A stretch of 64,000 nucleotides of DNA, from NCBI GenBank assembly GCA_009784555.1, contig WRBO01000003.1, forward strand, positions 1-64,000. The letters run 5' to 3'. The DNA comes from Bacillota bacterium. GTDB taxonomy: Bacteria; Bacillota; Clostridia; Christensenellales; UBA1242. Below the pieces are notes generated by a model. The model worked only from the letters and a program-made list of their open reading frames with translations. It ran no database searches and was not told the DNA's origin. Each line of letters begins with the position of its first letter. The stretch's first letter is position 1. Position numbers and translations under genes: made by a program. Below, piece after piece: positions 39,199 to 50,084 of this stretch.

Positions 39199-41217
39199 AT
39201 GACAGCAGAGTATACCTCATCTAAAATCCAGGTTCTCGAGGGCCTGAACGCCGTGCGGATGCGCCCAGGTATGTACATAGGCAGCACAGGGACAAAAGGC
39301 CTCCATCACCTCCTGTGGGAAATTGTCGATAACGCGATTGACGAACTGGCTAACGGCTTTGGAACCGAAATGACTGTAACATTGCACCGGGACGGCTCCG
39401 CCTCAGTAGAGGACAATGGCCGCGGTATCCCCGTCGACACCCACCCACAACTAAAGGTCAGCGGGGTCGAGGTCGTCTTCACCCAACTGCACGCGGGCGG
39501 CAAATTCGGCGGCGATAACTACAGCTACAGCGGCGGTCTCCACGGTGTCGGTGCCTCGGTTACAAACGCCCTCTCCGAATATTGCGAGGTCTCGGTCTAC
39601 AAAAAATGGCGCGAGTACTTTGTTCGGTTCAGCCCGAAACAGGTCGGCGACAAAATGCAATACGGCGCGGCCGAGGCTCCGCTCAAGGAACTGGGCAAAA
39701 CAAACAAGCAGGGTACACGGGTGAAATTCTTCCCCGACCGCGTAATGTTCAAAGGCGCAACTTTCAACAACGACACGGTTAATAAAAGGCTAAAGGAACT
39801 GGCCTTCCTAAACAAAGGCATCCAAATCACCTTCACGGATGAACGCGTTGACGTGGAAGACAACGAAGACGGCGAAATAGCCGAGGTTGTCTACAAATAC
39901 GACGGCGGTCTCTCCGACTTTGTTCGATACCTGAACGAAAACAAGAGCCCTATTTACAACGAACCATTCCTATGCGAGGGCCAGGGGCCAAGTATAGCCA
40001 TCGCATTCTCCATCCAACACAACGACTCGTATTCGGAATCGGTCTTTTCCTATGTAAACAACATTCCAACGTCCGAGGGTGGTACACACGAAACTGGTTT
40101 CAAAATGGCCCTGACCCGTGCATTCAACCAAATCGCCAAACAAAACGGAATGGTAAAGGAAAAGGAAACGGCCCTGCTCGGCGAAGACTACCGCGAGGGT
40201 ATGACGGCCGTACTCGCAATCAAAATGCGCGAGGTTCAATTCGAGGGTCAAACCAAAACAAAATTGGGCAACCCCGAGGCCAAGAGCGAGGTCGAACAAT
40301 TCGCCTACGCAAACATCCTGGAACACTTCAAAGACGTTGACAAAAACCCGAAAAAGAAACAACTGTTCGAGGCAATCCTAAACAAAGCCAAGGGTGCGGC
40401 CCGCGTTCGTGAATCGGCCCGCCGTGCAAAGGAAATAGCAAGGCAAAAAAACAGCATCGATGGCGGAATTCTTATTGGAAAGTTAAGCAGCTGTACTGGA
40501 CGCCGCGCTGAAATGAACGAACTGTATATCGTCGAGGGGGACTCTGCGGGTGGAACGGCAAAGGTCGCACGGGACAGGTCTTTCCAGGCCATCTTGCCCC
40601 TGCGCGGTAAACCATTGAATGCCGAGAAAAAACGCCTTGACCAGGTTCTGGATAACGAGGAATTCCGAACAATCATCTCCGCCCTCGGCACCTCCATAGG
40701 CGAGGACTTTAACCTCGAAAACCTAAAATACCACAAAGTCATCGTCATGGCCGACGCGGACCAGGACGGTGCCCACATCCGCGCAATCCTCCTGACATTC
40801 TTTTACCGCTACATGCGACAACTTATTACCGAGGGACATGTCTACATCGGAATGCCACCATTGTATAAATTGTACCGAAAAGACTTCTCGGCATACGCCT
40901 ACGACGAAGAGGAACTGCGCACCCTAACCGCCAAAAACAAGGGAACTATCCAGCGGTACAAGGGTCTTGGTGAAATGAACGCCGACCAACTATGGGAAAC
41001 GACAATGGACCCAAAACAACGAAAACTTTGCAAGGTCACTCTGGACGATGCGGCAATGGCGGAAAAACTCATAACAACCCTAATGGGCGATAATATAGAG
41101 AGCAGGAAAGAATACATCTCAAAACATGCAAACTTTAATAAACAAGAAAACTTTGCAACAAAAGCCGTAAAACAAAAAGTTGATATCCCAGCAGCGGCCA
41201 GCGGGGAGGTGGCGTAA
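39199..41217 (+). CDS. parE: type IIA topoisomerase B subunit (ParE/GyrB)
   Basis: '[19 protein letters not shown]', 'IVDNAIDE', '[13 protein letters not shown]', '[29 protein letters not shown]', '[15 protein letters not shown]'. Confidence 0.85.
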   Translation: MTAEYTSSKIQVLEGLNAVRMRPGMYIGSTGTKGLHHLLWEIVDNAIDELANGFGTEMTVTLHRDGSASVEDNGRGIPVDTHPQLKVSGVEVVFTQLHAGGKFGGDNYSYSGGLHGVGASVTNALSEYCEVSVYKKWREYFVRFSPKQVGDKMQYGAAEAPLKELGKTNKQGTRVKFFPDRVMFKGATFNNDTVNKRLKELAFLNKGIQITFTDERVDVEDNEDGEIAEVVYKYDGGLSDFVRYLNENKSPIYNEPFLCEGQGPSIAIAFSIQHNDSYSESVFSYVNNIPTSEGGTHETGFKMALTRAFNQIAKQNGMVKEKETALLGEDYREGMTAVLAIKMREVQFEGQTKTKLGNPEAKSEVEQFAYANILEHFKDVDKNPKKKQLFEAILNKAKGAARVRESARRAKEIARQKNSIDGGILIGKLSSCTGRRAEMNELYIVEGDSAGGTAKVARDRSFQAILPLRGKPLNAEKKRLDQVLDNEEFRTIISALGTSIGEDFNLENLKYHKVIVMADADQDGAHIRAILLTFFYRYMRQLITEGHVYIGMPPLYKLYRKDFSAYAYDEEELRTLTAKNKGTIQRYKGLGEMNADQLWETTMDPKQRKLCKVTLDDAAMAEKLITTLMGDNIESRKEYISKHANFNKQENFATKAVKQKVDIPAAASGEVA

Positions 41218-41218
41218 G

Positions 41219-43912
41219 ATGGACGAGAACAAAGGAAAAGACAAAAAAGACCATATCATAACAAACGCGGATGAAATCATAGAAATCGCCGAGGCCGATA
41301 AAAACATCCCCGACCCCGCCGATGCAAAGGGCGGGGCATTCCGCGGTTACGGCCCGGCAAAATCTAAAAAGAACCACGGGCACAGCGAATTTGAAAAACC
41401 CGAAGAACACACAACTGACGAGGGTGGGACTCTCATCTACAAAAACCTATCCCAAGTCATGCACGAGAGCATGATTCCATATTCCGAATATGTCATACTC
41501 GACCGTGCTTTGCCGCGGGTAGAGGACGGCCTAAAACCGGTACAACGGCGTGTGTTGTTTGCAATGCACGATATGGGATTGCTTCCCGACCGACCATATC
41601 GAAAATCGGCTGGTATAGTGGGTGAATGTCTTGGTAAATACCACCCGCACGGCGACACCTCGGTCTACGATGCCATGGTGCGCTTGGCCCAACCATTCAA
41701 CATGAACATGCCACTGGTAATTGGCCAGGGTAACTTCGGTTCGGAAGACGGTGACCCACCGGCTGCTATGCGTTATACCGAGGCTAAATTAAGCCCCCTC
41801 GCCCTCGAACTCCTACGCGACATTGACAAGGAAACGGTTCCATTCTCCCTCACCTTCGATGACCGAAACGTCGAACCTGACATTCTGCCTGGACGGTACC
41901 CAAACCTCCTCACAAACGGCGCAACTGGTATCGCGGTTGGTCTGGCAACGAACATACCACCGCATAACCTGGCCGAGGTCATCGACGCCCACATTGCTTA
42001 CATCGACAACCCGCGTATTACATTGCCTGCAATTATGAAAATAATAAAGGGTCCCGATTTCCCAACGGCTGGTTTCGTCATAACGGGCGATGACCTTGTC
42101 CGTGCCTACACAACGGGAAAGGGCAAGGTCATCATGCGTGGACGGGTGCATATTGAAATTGAACCGGGTGACAGGCGGAACATAGTGATAAGTGAACTGC
42201 CGTACCAGGTCAACAAAGTAACTCTGCAACGTAACATCGCCGACCTGCGAGAGGCCAAAAAAGGCATTCTCCAAGGCATATCCGAAATAAGGGACGAATC
42301 CGACCGTAAAGGTATGCGTGTCGTAATAAAGGTCAAAAACGGCTTCGATGCCCGCGCAATCTCGGAACTACTGTTCAAACACACAAACCTGCAATGTAAC
42401 TACAACATTAACATGGTCGCAATCGCAAACGGGAAACCGCGCCTGCTCGGCCTGATGCAACTCATCCAATACTATTGCGAATACCAACGCGAAATCATCC
42501 TCAAACGCTGTATCCACGACCTGCACCAGGCACGGGAAAGGGCACACATCCTCGAGGGGCTCCTTGTCGCAATCAAAAACATCGACGAAGTCGTGCGAAT
42601 AATAAAGACCAGTAAACACACGACCGAGGCCCGTGGCCGCCTGCGCGAGGCATTTGAATTAAGCGAAAAACAAGCCCAAGCCATCCTCGACCTGCGTCTG
42701 GCTCGATTGACCAGTCTCGAGGTCTACAAACTGGAACAAGAACTCGAGGAACTCAAAAAACTCATCGAAAAGTTGGAAAAAATCATCGCATCCAAACGCC
42801 TCCAATACGAAGAAGTCAAAAAAGAAATGCTCGAAATCAAGCGCAAGCACAAGGTAGAGAGGCGCAGTAAAATCCTCGCCAAAATCGAAGACGCAATTGT
42901 AACGGCCGACGACGATGCAAAACCTGTGGAAGAGGTCGTAATTGCCCTCACCGCGGGCGGCACAATCAAACGCATGTCGGCAAAACACTTCTCAATGTCA
43001 CAAACCGAATTCAAAGACGGCATGGGCCTGTTTGAAACACATACAAACATCCTCTCAACCCAAACTGACAAACTGCTCTATATCTTTACCCAATCTGGCA
43101 ACTGTTACAAAATTGACGCGGGGGATATCCCTGAATGTAAACTGCGTGACAAAGGACTGAAACTTGGTCAACTGTTCAAGGGTGCACCCGAAACCGAACT
43201 GCCTGTATCCGTCTACGCAATCGTACACGAACAACTCCCAGCCGAAGAAGACGAATCCAAAGACAAAAAAGAAAAAGCCAAAAAGGAAAAAGGCCCGGGC
43301 CTGTCGCCCGAACTGGTATGGCTGTCCAAATACGGAATGATTAAACGCTCAACATGGACGGAGAGCTGCGGCGTCATCAAATCTGTATTCCAATGCGGCA
43401 AACTTACCCGCGACGACGATGCAATACTAACGGTGGACGAGTTCAGGGCGGGGGACAAAATCCTCCTCCTAACAACAACGGGCATGGTCTTGCACGCAAC
43501 AACGGGGGACGTACCTGTCCAGGGACGTATTGCCGGTGGTGTCAAGGGCATCAACTTCGGCACTGAAACCGAATGGTGTGCATGTAACGCGGTCGCGGGT
43601 GCGGACACGTTCTTGGTCGCCGTCACAAACAAAGGCAACGTAAAACGTACGGCGGTAAAGGGCATTGAAAAAATGGTTCGCTACCGAAAGGGCCTGCAAT
43701 TCGGCGGCTTGGACAAAAACGAAGAAATCATCTTCGGCGCAATCGCCCGCGGTGACGAGGACATCGTTGTCAAAACGGAAGAGGGCGCTGTCGCATCATG
43801 CCCGGTCGAAAAAATCCCGTTGACCGAACGTACTGGCAAATTCCGCCAATTCCCACTAAAACCAAACCTAAAGCCAGTCGAGGGCTGGGTACACCAAAGA
43901 ACAAAGAGGTAG
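41219..43912 (+). CDS. parC: type IIA topoisomerase A subunit (ParC/GyrA) with ~80-aa charged N-terminal extension
   Basis: '[26 protein letters not shown]', '[20 protein letters not shown]', '[14 protein letters not shown]'; no canonical GyrA-box QRRGGKG seen. Confidence 0.8.
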   Translation: MDENKGKDKKDHIITNADEIIEIAEADKNIPDPADAKGGAFRGYGPAKSKKNHGHSEFEKPEEHTTDEGGTLIYKNLSQVMHESMIPYSEYVILDRALPRVEDGLKPVQRRVLFAMHDMGLLPDRPYRKSAGIVGECLGKYHPHGDTSVYDAMVRLAQPFNMNMPLVIGQGNFGSEDGDPPAAMRYTEAKLSPLALELLRDIDKETVPFSLTFDDRNVEPDILPGRYPNLLTNGATGIAVGLATNIPPHNLAEVIDAHIAYIDNPRITLPAIMKIIKGPDFPTAGFVITGDDLVRAYTTGKGKVIMRGRVHIEIEPGDRRNIVISELPYQVNKVTLQRNIADLREAKKGILQGISEIRDESDRKGMRVVIKVKNGFDARAISELLFKHTNLQCNYNINMVAIANGKPRLLGLMQLIQYYCEYQREIILKRCIHDLHQARERAHILEGLLVAIKNIDEVVRIIKTSKHTTEARGRLREAFELSEKQAQAILDLRLARLTSLEVYKLEQELEELKKLIEKLEKIIASKRLQYEEVKKEMLEIKRKHKVERRSKILAKIEDAIVTADDDAKPVEEVVIALTAGGTIKRMSAKHFSMSQTEFKDGMGLFETHTNILSTQTDKLLYIFTQSGNCYKIDAGDIPECKLRDKGLKLGQLFKGAPETELPVSVYAIVHEQLPAEEDESKDKKEKAKKEKGPGLSPELVWLSKYGMIKRSTWTESCGVIKSVFQCGKLTRDDDAILTVDEFRAGDKILLLTTTGMVLHATTGDVPVQGRIAGGVKGINFGTETEWCACNAVAGADTFLVAVTNKGNVKRTAVKGIEKMVRYRKGLQFGGLDKNEEIIFGAIARGDEDIVVKTEEGAVASCPVEKIPLTERTGKFRQFPLKPNLKPVEGWVHQRTKR

Positions 43913-43920
43913 AGGTAAGT

Positions 43921-44388
43921 ATGGGGGAAGACAAGCCATATTGCGGTCCAGGGGTCACCCCTGGGAAAATTCTGGGCATCGACTATGGTATGCGACGCAT
44001 AGGTATTGCTGTGACCGACCAAAACGGCACTTTTGCCTCGCCTCTGGCTGTCATACCAAACCACGGTCACAAAAAAACCGCGGCCGCCCTCGCCGACCTC
44101 ATCAAACGGGAGGGGGTCGAACTGGTCGTCATGGGCCTGCCTCTGTACCGCGACGGTAACGAAAGTCCCATGTCCACCGCCGTGCGTGAATTCGCCGCGG
44201 TCTTGGCGGAAACGGGGGTTGCGGTCACCTTCTGGGAAGAAAGTCACACCAGCCAAAGGGCAGAAGACCACATCAAAAACACCCTGGGCATACGCAATCC
44301 AAAGAAAATTGCGGAAATCGTGGACAAGATGGCGGCCTATATGATACTTTCTGAATATATAGACTGCAATAAAACAACAAGGAGATAA
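43921..44388 (+). CDS. ruvX: Holliday junction resolvase-like YqgF/RuvX
   Basis: 'KILGIDYGMRRIGIAVTDQNGTFASPLAVI...VVMGLPLYRDGNES...FWEESHTSQRAE'. Confidence 0.9.
   Translation: MGEDKPYCGPGVTPGKILGIDYGMRRIGIAVTDQNGTFASPLAVIPNHGHKKTAAALADLIKREGVELVVMGLPLYRDGNESPMSTAVREFAAVLAETGVAVTFWEESHTSQRAEDHIKNTLGIRNPKKIAEIVDKMAAYMILSEYIDCNKTTRR
43945..43964 (-). repeat. CCAGGGGTGACCCCTGGACC palindrome copy inside the ruvX 5' coding end
   Basis: GGTCCAGGGGTCACCCCTGG; encodes GPGVTP in frame. Confidence 0.8.
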
Positions 44389-44392
44389 AACA

Positions 44393-44593
44393 ATGGCAAA
44401 GCGAAAAGTGGCAAAAATAACAAACGACTGTATTAACTGTATGGCATGTGCATCGGTGTGTGATTTCGATGCAATCCGCGAGGCCGAGAGCGGCGAAAAG
44501 CACGAGGTCATCCCCGAAAACTGTACATATTGCCAAACATGTATGGGAATGTGCCCGGTTTCGGCAATAATCGAGGACACAGTAACAGAGTAG
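44393..44593 (+). CDS. 4Fe-4S ferredoxin-like protein
   Basis: 'CINCMACASVCDFDAI...CTYCQTCMGMCPVSAI'. Confidence 0.88.
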   Translation: MAKRKVAKITNDCINCMACASVCDFDAIREAESGEKHEVIPENCTYCQTCMGMCPVSAIIEDTVTE

Positions 44594-44607
44594 AGGGAGA
44601 ACAACCA

Positions 44608-44916
44608 ATGGCAAAAAAAGACGAAATAATGGAAGAGGGCGAGGACTTAACCCTCCTAACCCGATTGCTTGATGACGAAAACGACGAAAACATAATCCTG
44701 TTCGACGAAAACGGGGACGAGGTCGAACTGGAGCAGGTCGGCATGGTTCCATATAATCGGGAACTCTATGCAATCCTGCGCCCAATCGACGCGGACGAAG
44801 ACAGTGCGGCGGTGTTCCGGGTAGACACCGAGGACGAGGAATCCCTAACCGCGGTCGAAGACGACGCCCTCGCAACAAAAATCCTCGACCTATACAACGC
44901 AACAATCCAAGGGTAG
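44608..44916 (+). CDS. DUF1292-like acidic protein
   Basis: 'LLDDENDENIILFDENGDEVELEQVGMVPYNRELYAILRPID'. Confidence 0.8.
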   Translation: MAKKDEIMEEGEDLTLLTRLLDDENDENIILFDENGDEVELEQVGMVPYNRELYAILRPIDADEDSAAVFRVDTEDEESLTAVEDDALATKILDLYNATIQG

Positions 44917-44937
44917 AAGGAGGCCCCTACATGCGCA

Positions 44938-45147
44938 TTAATCCTCCAACCCTATAAGGAAGTCGGCCGACACGCCGAAGAATTTCGCCAATTTGTAAAT
45001 TGCATCCGCCGATGGCATATTGTTACAATTCTCCCAATCATAAACCGAGGCACTGCTTGCTCCGATTGCTTTTCCCAATGTTTTCATCGACAGACCTTTC
45101 TCTGCTCTTAACTCTTTCAACCTCTCGGAAAATATTTTCAAATCCAT
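44938..45147 (-). CDS. small XRE-family HTH regulator
   Basis: 'FSERLKELRAEKGLSMKTLGKAIGASSASVYDWENCNNMPSADAIYKLAKFFGVSADFLIGLED'. Confidence 0.88.
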   Translation of the reverse strand: MDLKIFSERLKELRAEKGLSMKTLGKAIGASSASVYDWENCNNMPSADAIYKLAKFFGVSADFLIGLED

Positions 45148-45242
45148 ATATTTGATATTACTCGCTATACCGAACAAATCGCTTGCATGTTCGCTACTCC
45201 GAATGATAAAATGTTTTATTCGGAAAGGCGAACGGGGGAAAT

Positions 45243-45461
45243 ATGAACGAACTGGAACAATACACGGAAGACTTGCACGAGTTTTCACTATATATAAACA
45301 GAGTAGAAGAAATCGCCAATACCCTAGGCATCCCTCTCAAATCCATGTACATTGATTTCACCCCCGCCCGCTGGCTGGTCGATTACCTTAATGGTTATAT
45401 TGACTGTATGCTCGCAAATAACTTATCAACAAATGTCAGTAACCCTCTTGACCCTAAATAA
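45243..45461 (+). CDS. hypothetical 72-aa protein divergent from the XRE gene
   Basis: ORF with upstream GGGGGAAAT RBS-like sequence, divergent to the HTH gene. Confidence 0.5.
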   Translation: MNELEQYTEDLHEFSLYINRVEEIANTLGIPLKSMYIDFTPARWLVDYLNGYIDCMLANNLSTNVSNPLDPK

Positions 45462-45475
45462 TTCCATGTTACTGT
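45448..45475 (+). promoter_or_regulatory. promoter-like start of C-tract element B
   Basis: TTGACC, 16 nt, TGT-TACTGT. Confidence 0.5.
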
Positions 45476-45745
45476 AACATGGAGGGACGAAACATATGGA
45501 GCAAATAATTTTCGCCAGGCCGAGGACAAGCGGAAACGGCCTACCCACAAATGAAGCTCATTTCACTATGACCATGGTGGTCTTTCCGCCTCCACAGGCC
45601 AAGAAAATTCATTTGTCCACTATGTTTCGTCCCAACGCCACCTGTCCGCGTTCGGAATTCCGAAAACCCCCCCCCAACAAAAAACGCAAAAGTAAAAAAA
45701 CCCCCCCCAAGGCTTCGCCTTCGGACCAAACGAAAATTCTTCGAA
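45476..45745 (+). ncRNA. candidate structured RNA / intergenic element B (very long hairpin plus paired C-tracts)
   Basis: Inverted repeat 45484-45536 / 45583-45633, 46-nt loop, then C9 (45667-45675) and C8 (45701-45708) and nested TTCGGAC...GTCCGAA stem. Confidence 0.5.
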
Positions 45746-45831
45746 TTTTGTCCGAACTATTTGGTTTGCACTGCGTGCGCATCACACACGGCTTCGCCCT
45801 CGGGCCAAACGCTCGGTCAAACACAAAACAC

Positions 45832-45861
45832 TTGATTTCGGGAGGGCACATGGTGTATACT
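45832..45861 (+). promoter_or_regulatory. candidate promoter for rpsB, downstream of element B
   Basis: TTGATT, 18 nt, TATACT; second TATAAT at 45868. Confidence 0.5.
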
Positions 45862-45965
45862 TATTGGTATAATCACTCTTTCGGTGATTCCTTGCCTGTT
45901 GCCCCATACGGGGTGGGCCAGGGGAGCTTGAACGGAAAGAGGGTGAAAAAACAGGAGGTTTTTTA

Positions 45966-46808
45966 ATGAGCGTAATTTCGATGAAGCAACTGTTGGAGGC
46001 GGGGGTTCACTTCGGCCACCAAACACAAAAATGGAATCCAAAAATGAAGCCGTACATCTACACGGCGCGCCAGAATGTCCACATTCTGAACTTGGAAAAA
46101 ACAACCGTCCTTATCGACCGCGCATACGAATTCATTCGTGACCAGGTCGGCATGGGCAAAAAGGTTCTCTTCGTGGGAACAAAAAAACAGGCCGAAGAAG
46201 CCGTCAAAAACGAAGCAAACCGTTGCGGCATGTACTACGTCAACAGCCGTTGGTTGGGCGGAACCCTTACAAACTTTGAAACAATCCGCAGCCGCGTTGA
46301 TCGCATGAACAAACTCTACCAAATGGAAAAAGTAGGAGAGTTCGCCTACCTTCCAAAAAAAGAAGTCATCAAGTTAATGGACGAACGCGACAAACTGGAA
46401 AAATACCTGCGCGGTATCGCCGAAATGACCCAAGTCCCTGGCCTAATGATTGTCGTGGACAGCAAAAAAGAACACATCGCCATCAAAGAGGCCCGCAAAC
46501 TGGGTATCCCGGTGGTCGGCATCATCGACACAAACTGTGACCCTGACGACGTTGATGTTATCATCCCTGCTAACGACGACGCAATCCGTTCGGTTACATT
46601 GATTTTGACCGCACTCGCGGACGCTGTTATCGAGGCAAAAGAGGGCGTTGAGCTCCGCGCACGTAACTTTGACGAATCTGTATCCATGTCGGATGCAATC
46701 GCGGCAAAGGCGATAATGGAAAACAACGACGCAAAGGACGAGGAAAAATCCGAAGAAGTCCCAGTGAAAAAGTCCAAAAAAGAAGAACCAATGGAAGAGG
46801 GTAAATAA
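45966..46808 (+). CDS. rpsB: 30S ribosomal protein S2
   Basis: '[46 protein letters not shown]'. Confidence 0.97.
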   Translation: MSVISMKQLLEAGVHFGHQTQKWNPKMKPYIYTARQNVHILNLEKTTVLIDRAYEFIRDQVGMGKKVLFVGTKKQAEEAVKNEANRCGMYYVNSRWLGGTLTNFETIRSRVDRMNKLYQMEKVGEFAYLPKKEVIKLMDERDKLEKYLRGIAEMTQVPGLMIVVDSKKEHIAIKEARKLGIPVVGIIDTNCDPDDVDVIIPANDDAIRSVTLILTALADAVIEAKEGVELRARNFDESVSMSDAIAAKAIMENNDAKDEEKSEEVPVKKSKKEEPMEEGK

Positions 46809-47053
46809 TGCAACAACAAACACCCCTGGGAATGGTATTGCGCAGCTCGATGGGTGCATCGGGCGCGGCACTACACATGGTGGGGTTGTTCGGGTTACTG
46901 TTTATCCAATTCTTTGACGCATGGGGCACTATATACCTGCCCATCATTGCCATCACGGCCATCCTGGTCGGTGCGGTACTATTCGTAATTGCCGCACGAA
47001 TGGCCGCCAAAAATGTTCAACAAGAAAATATAAATAAAGGAGAAGAAGAATGA
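46808..47053 (+). CDS. small two-TM membrane protein inserted between rpsB and tsf
   Basis: 81 aa with two hydrophobic segments; start and stop overlap neighbours. Confidence 0.65.
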   Translation: MQQQTPLGMVLRSSMGASGAALHMVGLFGLLFIQFFDAWGTIYLPIIAITAILVGAVLFVIAARMAAKNVQQENINKGEEE

Positions 47054-47745
47054 ACGACATTATGAAGCTGAAAAATGCCACGGGGGCCGGAATGATGGAT
47101 TGCAAAAATGCATTGGCCGAAACCAACGGCAACTATGAAAAGGCAGTTGCACTCCTGCGAGAGCGGGGCATAGCAAAAGCCGCAAAGAAAGAGGGCAGCG
47201 ACCGCATAAACAGCGAAGGCGCAGTCTTCAGCTACAACCACATGGGCGGAAAAATCGCCGTGCTGGTCGAAATCAACTGTGAAACCGACTTCGCGGCAAA
47301 GGCCGAGGCCTTCCTCGAACTCGGAAAAAACATCGCAATGCACATCGCGGCGGCAAAACCACTTTACCTGGACGAAACCCTGGTGCCAACGGGCGAGCTA
47401 GAGGCCGAAAAAGAAATCCTCAAAAAACAAGCCCTCAACGAAGGTAAGCCAGCGGCCGTTGTCGAAAAAATGGTCGAGGGTCGTGTCAAAAAATACTACG
47501 AAGAAATCTGCTTGGTGCACCAGCCATTCGTAAAAGACCCATCAAAAACAATCAAACAAATCGTCACCGAAACCATTGCCGTAATAGGGGAGAAAATCTC
47601 TATCCGCCGCTTTGCACGATTTGAAATGGGCGAGGGGCTCGAGAAAAAAGAAGACAACTTCGCCGAAGAAGTTGCAAAACAAATGGGCACCAAAAAAGAA
47701 GAAGCCAAGCCCGCCGCAAAAAAACCCGCCGCCAAAAAGAAATAA
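47050..47745 (+). CDS. tsf: elongation factor Ts
   Basis: '[47 protein letters not shown]', '[12 protein letters not shown]'. Confidence 0.96.
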   Translation: MNDIMKLKNATGAGMMDCKNALAETNGNYEKAVALLRERGIAKAAKKEGSDRINSEGAVFSYNHMGGKIAVLVEINCETDFAAKAEAFLELGKNIAMHIAAAKPLYLDETLVPTGELEAEKEILKKQALNEGKPAAVVEKMVEGRVKKYYEEICLVHQPFVKDPSKTIKQIVTETIAVIGEKISIRRFARFEMGEGLEKKEDNFAEEVAKQMGTKKEEAKPAAKKPAAKKK

Positions 47746-47767
47746 TCATACCAACAAAAATCAAACA

Positions 47768-47862
47768 GAGGAGTGCCAACCCCCTCCACGCAAAACCAAC
47801 AGAGGGGCTAACCTGCTCCACGCAAGCCAACAAAGGAGTGCTGACCCGCGCTCCTTTTTGTG
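47768..47862 (+). terminator. terminator region built from three tandem ~34-bp repeats
   Basis: Repeated AGGAGTGC-AACC-CTCCACGCAA units; last unit GGAGTGC...GCGCTCCTTTTT. Confidence 0.7.
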
Positions 47863-47970
47863 GTAATATGCCACACAGACTACCTACATATTGTGGTCTA
47901 CGTGACATGCGTGTTTAATGGCTCGAAATATTGATTGCCCCTGTTTCGCTTGTGATGGTATAATAATTGC

Positions 47971-48546
47971 ATGGAATATCTAAACGACCGCGTAAATATG
48001 ATGCTGCTCGAATTTGAAGAGAAGCTGGGAAAGGCCGCTGGCCACGTCACAAACGAATTCTTGATGGTTCGTGCGGGGCGGGTTAACGCCGCTATGGTGG
48101 AGCGCATAATGGTTGACTACTTTGGAACGCCTACGCCAATGCGCCAATTGGCAAACATCTCATGTTCGGACAGCCGCACCATAGTCATAAGTCTTTGGGA
48201 CACCGCAATCTTACGCGAAACCGTTCGAGCTCTGACGGTTGCGCAGCTGGGCGCAAACCCAATCGACGATGGTCGTTTGATACGAATGATTTTCCCTCTC
48301 TTGACCGAGGAACGTCGAAAGGAATTGGTAAAACAAGTTCGCACAATAGCCGAACAGGGCAAAGTAACAATGCGTAACGAACGTCGAAGCGCAATGGACA
48401 GTCTGAAAAAGATTTCAAAAGATGATAATATAAGCGAGGACGAAAAAGCCAGCATAGAAAAGGATATACAAAAACTACTAGACAATTACGTGGGAAGTGT
48501 TGACAAGCTACTGGCCAAAAAAGAATCCGAAATCCTGGAAATATAA
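47971..48546 (+). CDS. frr: ribosome recycling factor
   Basis: 'VRAGRVNAAMVERIMVDYFGTPTPMRQLANIS...DGRLIRMIFPLLTEERRKELVKQVRTIAEQGKVTMRNERR'. Confidence 0.95.
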   Translation: MEYLNDRVNMMLLEFEEKLGKAAGHVTNEFLMVRAGRVNAAMVERIMVDYFGTPTPMRQLANISCSDSRTIVISLWDTAILRETVRALTVAQLGANPIDDGRLIRMIFPLLTEERRKELVKQVRTIAEQGKVTMRNERRSAMDSLKKISKDDNISEDEKASIEKDIQKLLDNYVGSVDKLLAKKESEILEI

Positions 48547-48549
48547 CAT

Positions 48550-49317
48550 ATGATAATTAGCGCAAAAGAAGAAGAGAAACTGAAAAAGAGGCTTTTGCGT
48601 GTGGTGAAAATTAACAAGCGTATTGATTTGAATCGTGTGCCTGGGCACGTGGCTTTTATAATGGATGGAAATGGACGTTGGGCTGCGGCTCGAGGTATGC
48701 CGCGCAATTATGGGCATCAACGGGGCTACGGTGCGATGGTTGGCGTTCTGCGACGGTGCGTCCAACTGGGCATAGGAGTGGTCAGTGTCTACGCCTTTTC
48801 AACCGAAAACTGGAAACGTCCCCAGGATGAATTGGATGAAATCTTTCGCATCGTCCGCGAAAACATGGATCGCGATGCCGAAGAATTTATTGCAATGGGC
48901 GTCAAGGTGGTGGCTAGTGGGGACATAACCAAATTCCCAAAAGACCTGCAAGATAAATTGGTCGAGGTCATCGACCGTACCCGCGATGGCACCAAATGTG
49001 TTCTGAACATGTGTATCAATTATGGCGGACGGGCGGACATCGTCCAGGCCGTGAACGAAATCATCAACACGGGCAAAAAATCAATAACAGAGGCTGAATT
49101 CGGGGGATATCTGTATAACAGCGACCTGCCTGACCCCGACTTGGTCGTAAGGACGAGTGGCGAGCAACGGGTCTCAAACTTCATGCTCTGGCAAATGTCA
49201 TATTCGGAATTTTTGTTTGTTGACTGGCACTGGCCGGACATGGATGCGCGAAAGGTAGACAAGTGTATCTTGAATTACCAAGGAAGGAATCGCAGGTTCG
49301 GAAGTATTTCCAAATAG
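48550..49317 (+). CDS. uppS: isoprenyl (undecaprenyl) diphosphate synthase
   Basis: 'VPGHVAFIMDGNGRWAAARGMPRNYGHQRGYGAM', 'DPDLVVRTSGEQRVSNFMLWQMSYSEFLFVD'. Confidence 0.95.
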   Translation: MIISAKEEEKLKKRLLRVVKINKRIDLNRVPGHVAFIMDGNGRWAAARGMPRNYGHQRGYGAMVGVLRRCVQLGIGVVSVYAFSTENWKRPQDELDEIFRIVRENMDRDAEEFIAMGVKVVASGDITKFPKDLQDKLVEVIDRTRDGTKCVLNMCINYGGRADIVQAVNEIINTGKKSITEAEFGGYLYNSDLPDPDLVVRTSGEQRVSNFMLWQMSYSEFLFVDWHWPDMDARKVDKCILNYQGRNRRFGSISK

Positions 49318-49406
49318 AGTGCAAAATGTGTTTGCCCCTCATTGCGCATAATGCTATGATAGATGGTACCTATGGTACCTAAAAAAATCTTACTTGCGGG
49401 GGACAA

Positions 49407-50069
49407 ATGACTAAATGCCCATTTGTACTGGACTATAAAATCTTTGAACGCGTCGAGATAAAGGACGCGGACGAGTTGCTCCGGGAATATAACGACTTTT
49501 ATGTATATAACCAAACCCAATATCGCGACCTGTTTACCTTTGACCAAAGCGGAGACAGTAACGCCGAATTGGATGACCAAGAGGACGGGGAAGTGGTGGT
49601 CGCGCGGCCATTGGTTCCCGCCCCTAACGCGGTCGAGCATTTTACAAAACTCTTCGGGTCAAAGGACTTTGCCGAGTCATGCTTTACTGGTTTGAAAATC
49701 GGATGGTATGACCTCCAACAAATATTGTTAGAGGAATTTCGCACAAAGACCCCGGCACACCTGTCGGCTATGAATTCGATTGCTCCGCGTTTGCGGGCAA
49801 TTGCGACCGTATTGCTCTTTGCCGAATACATGCACACCAAAGTGGAAAAAATGCGTAAAGAGGGCGAGAGTGAAAAAACCGCCCAACACAACCAAAAGGT
49901 GGACGCGGTCTTGGCGCATGTGACCGATGTTTTCCCTATTCTCTTTGAAAAAATTGCTGTCGGTGGTGATATCGTGTTACCTGAATACAACAAATCAAAG
50001 AACGCGTTGGCCAAATTAAAAACACCCGAGGCTGTTACAGAGTTCATCGAGCAAAATTTGAAAGTATAA
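49407..50069 (+). CDS. hypothetical protein, 220 aa
   Basis: ORF followed by RBS and the LOG-like gene; no family recognised. Confidence 0.55.
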   Translation: MTKCPFVLDYKIFERVEIKDADELLREYNDFYVYNQTQYRDLFTFDQSGDSNAELDDQEDGEVVVARPLVPAPNAVEHFTKLFGSKDFAESCFTGLKIGWYDLQQILLEEFRTKTPAHLSAMNSIAPRLRAIATVLLFAEYMHTKVEKMRKEGESEKTAQHNQKVDAVLAHVTDVFPILFEKIAVGGDIVLPEYNKSKNALAKLKTPEAVTEFIEQNLKV

Positions 50070-50084
50070 AGGAGGTTTTGTATT

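Noticed and set aside
45496-45966. 156-aa plus-strand ORF spanning element B up to rpsB
   Set aside because: Crosses the inverted repeat, C-tracts and the likely rpsB promoter; no recognised family, so not called as a CDS.
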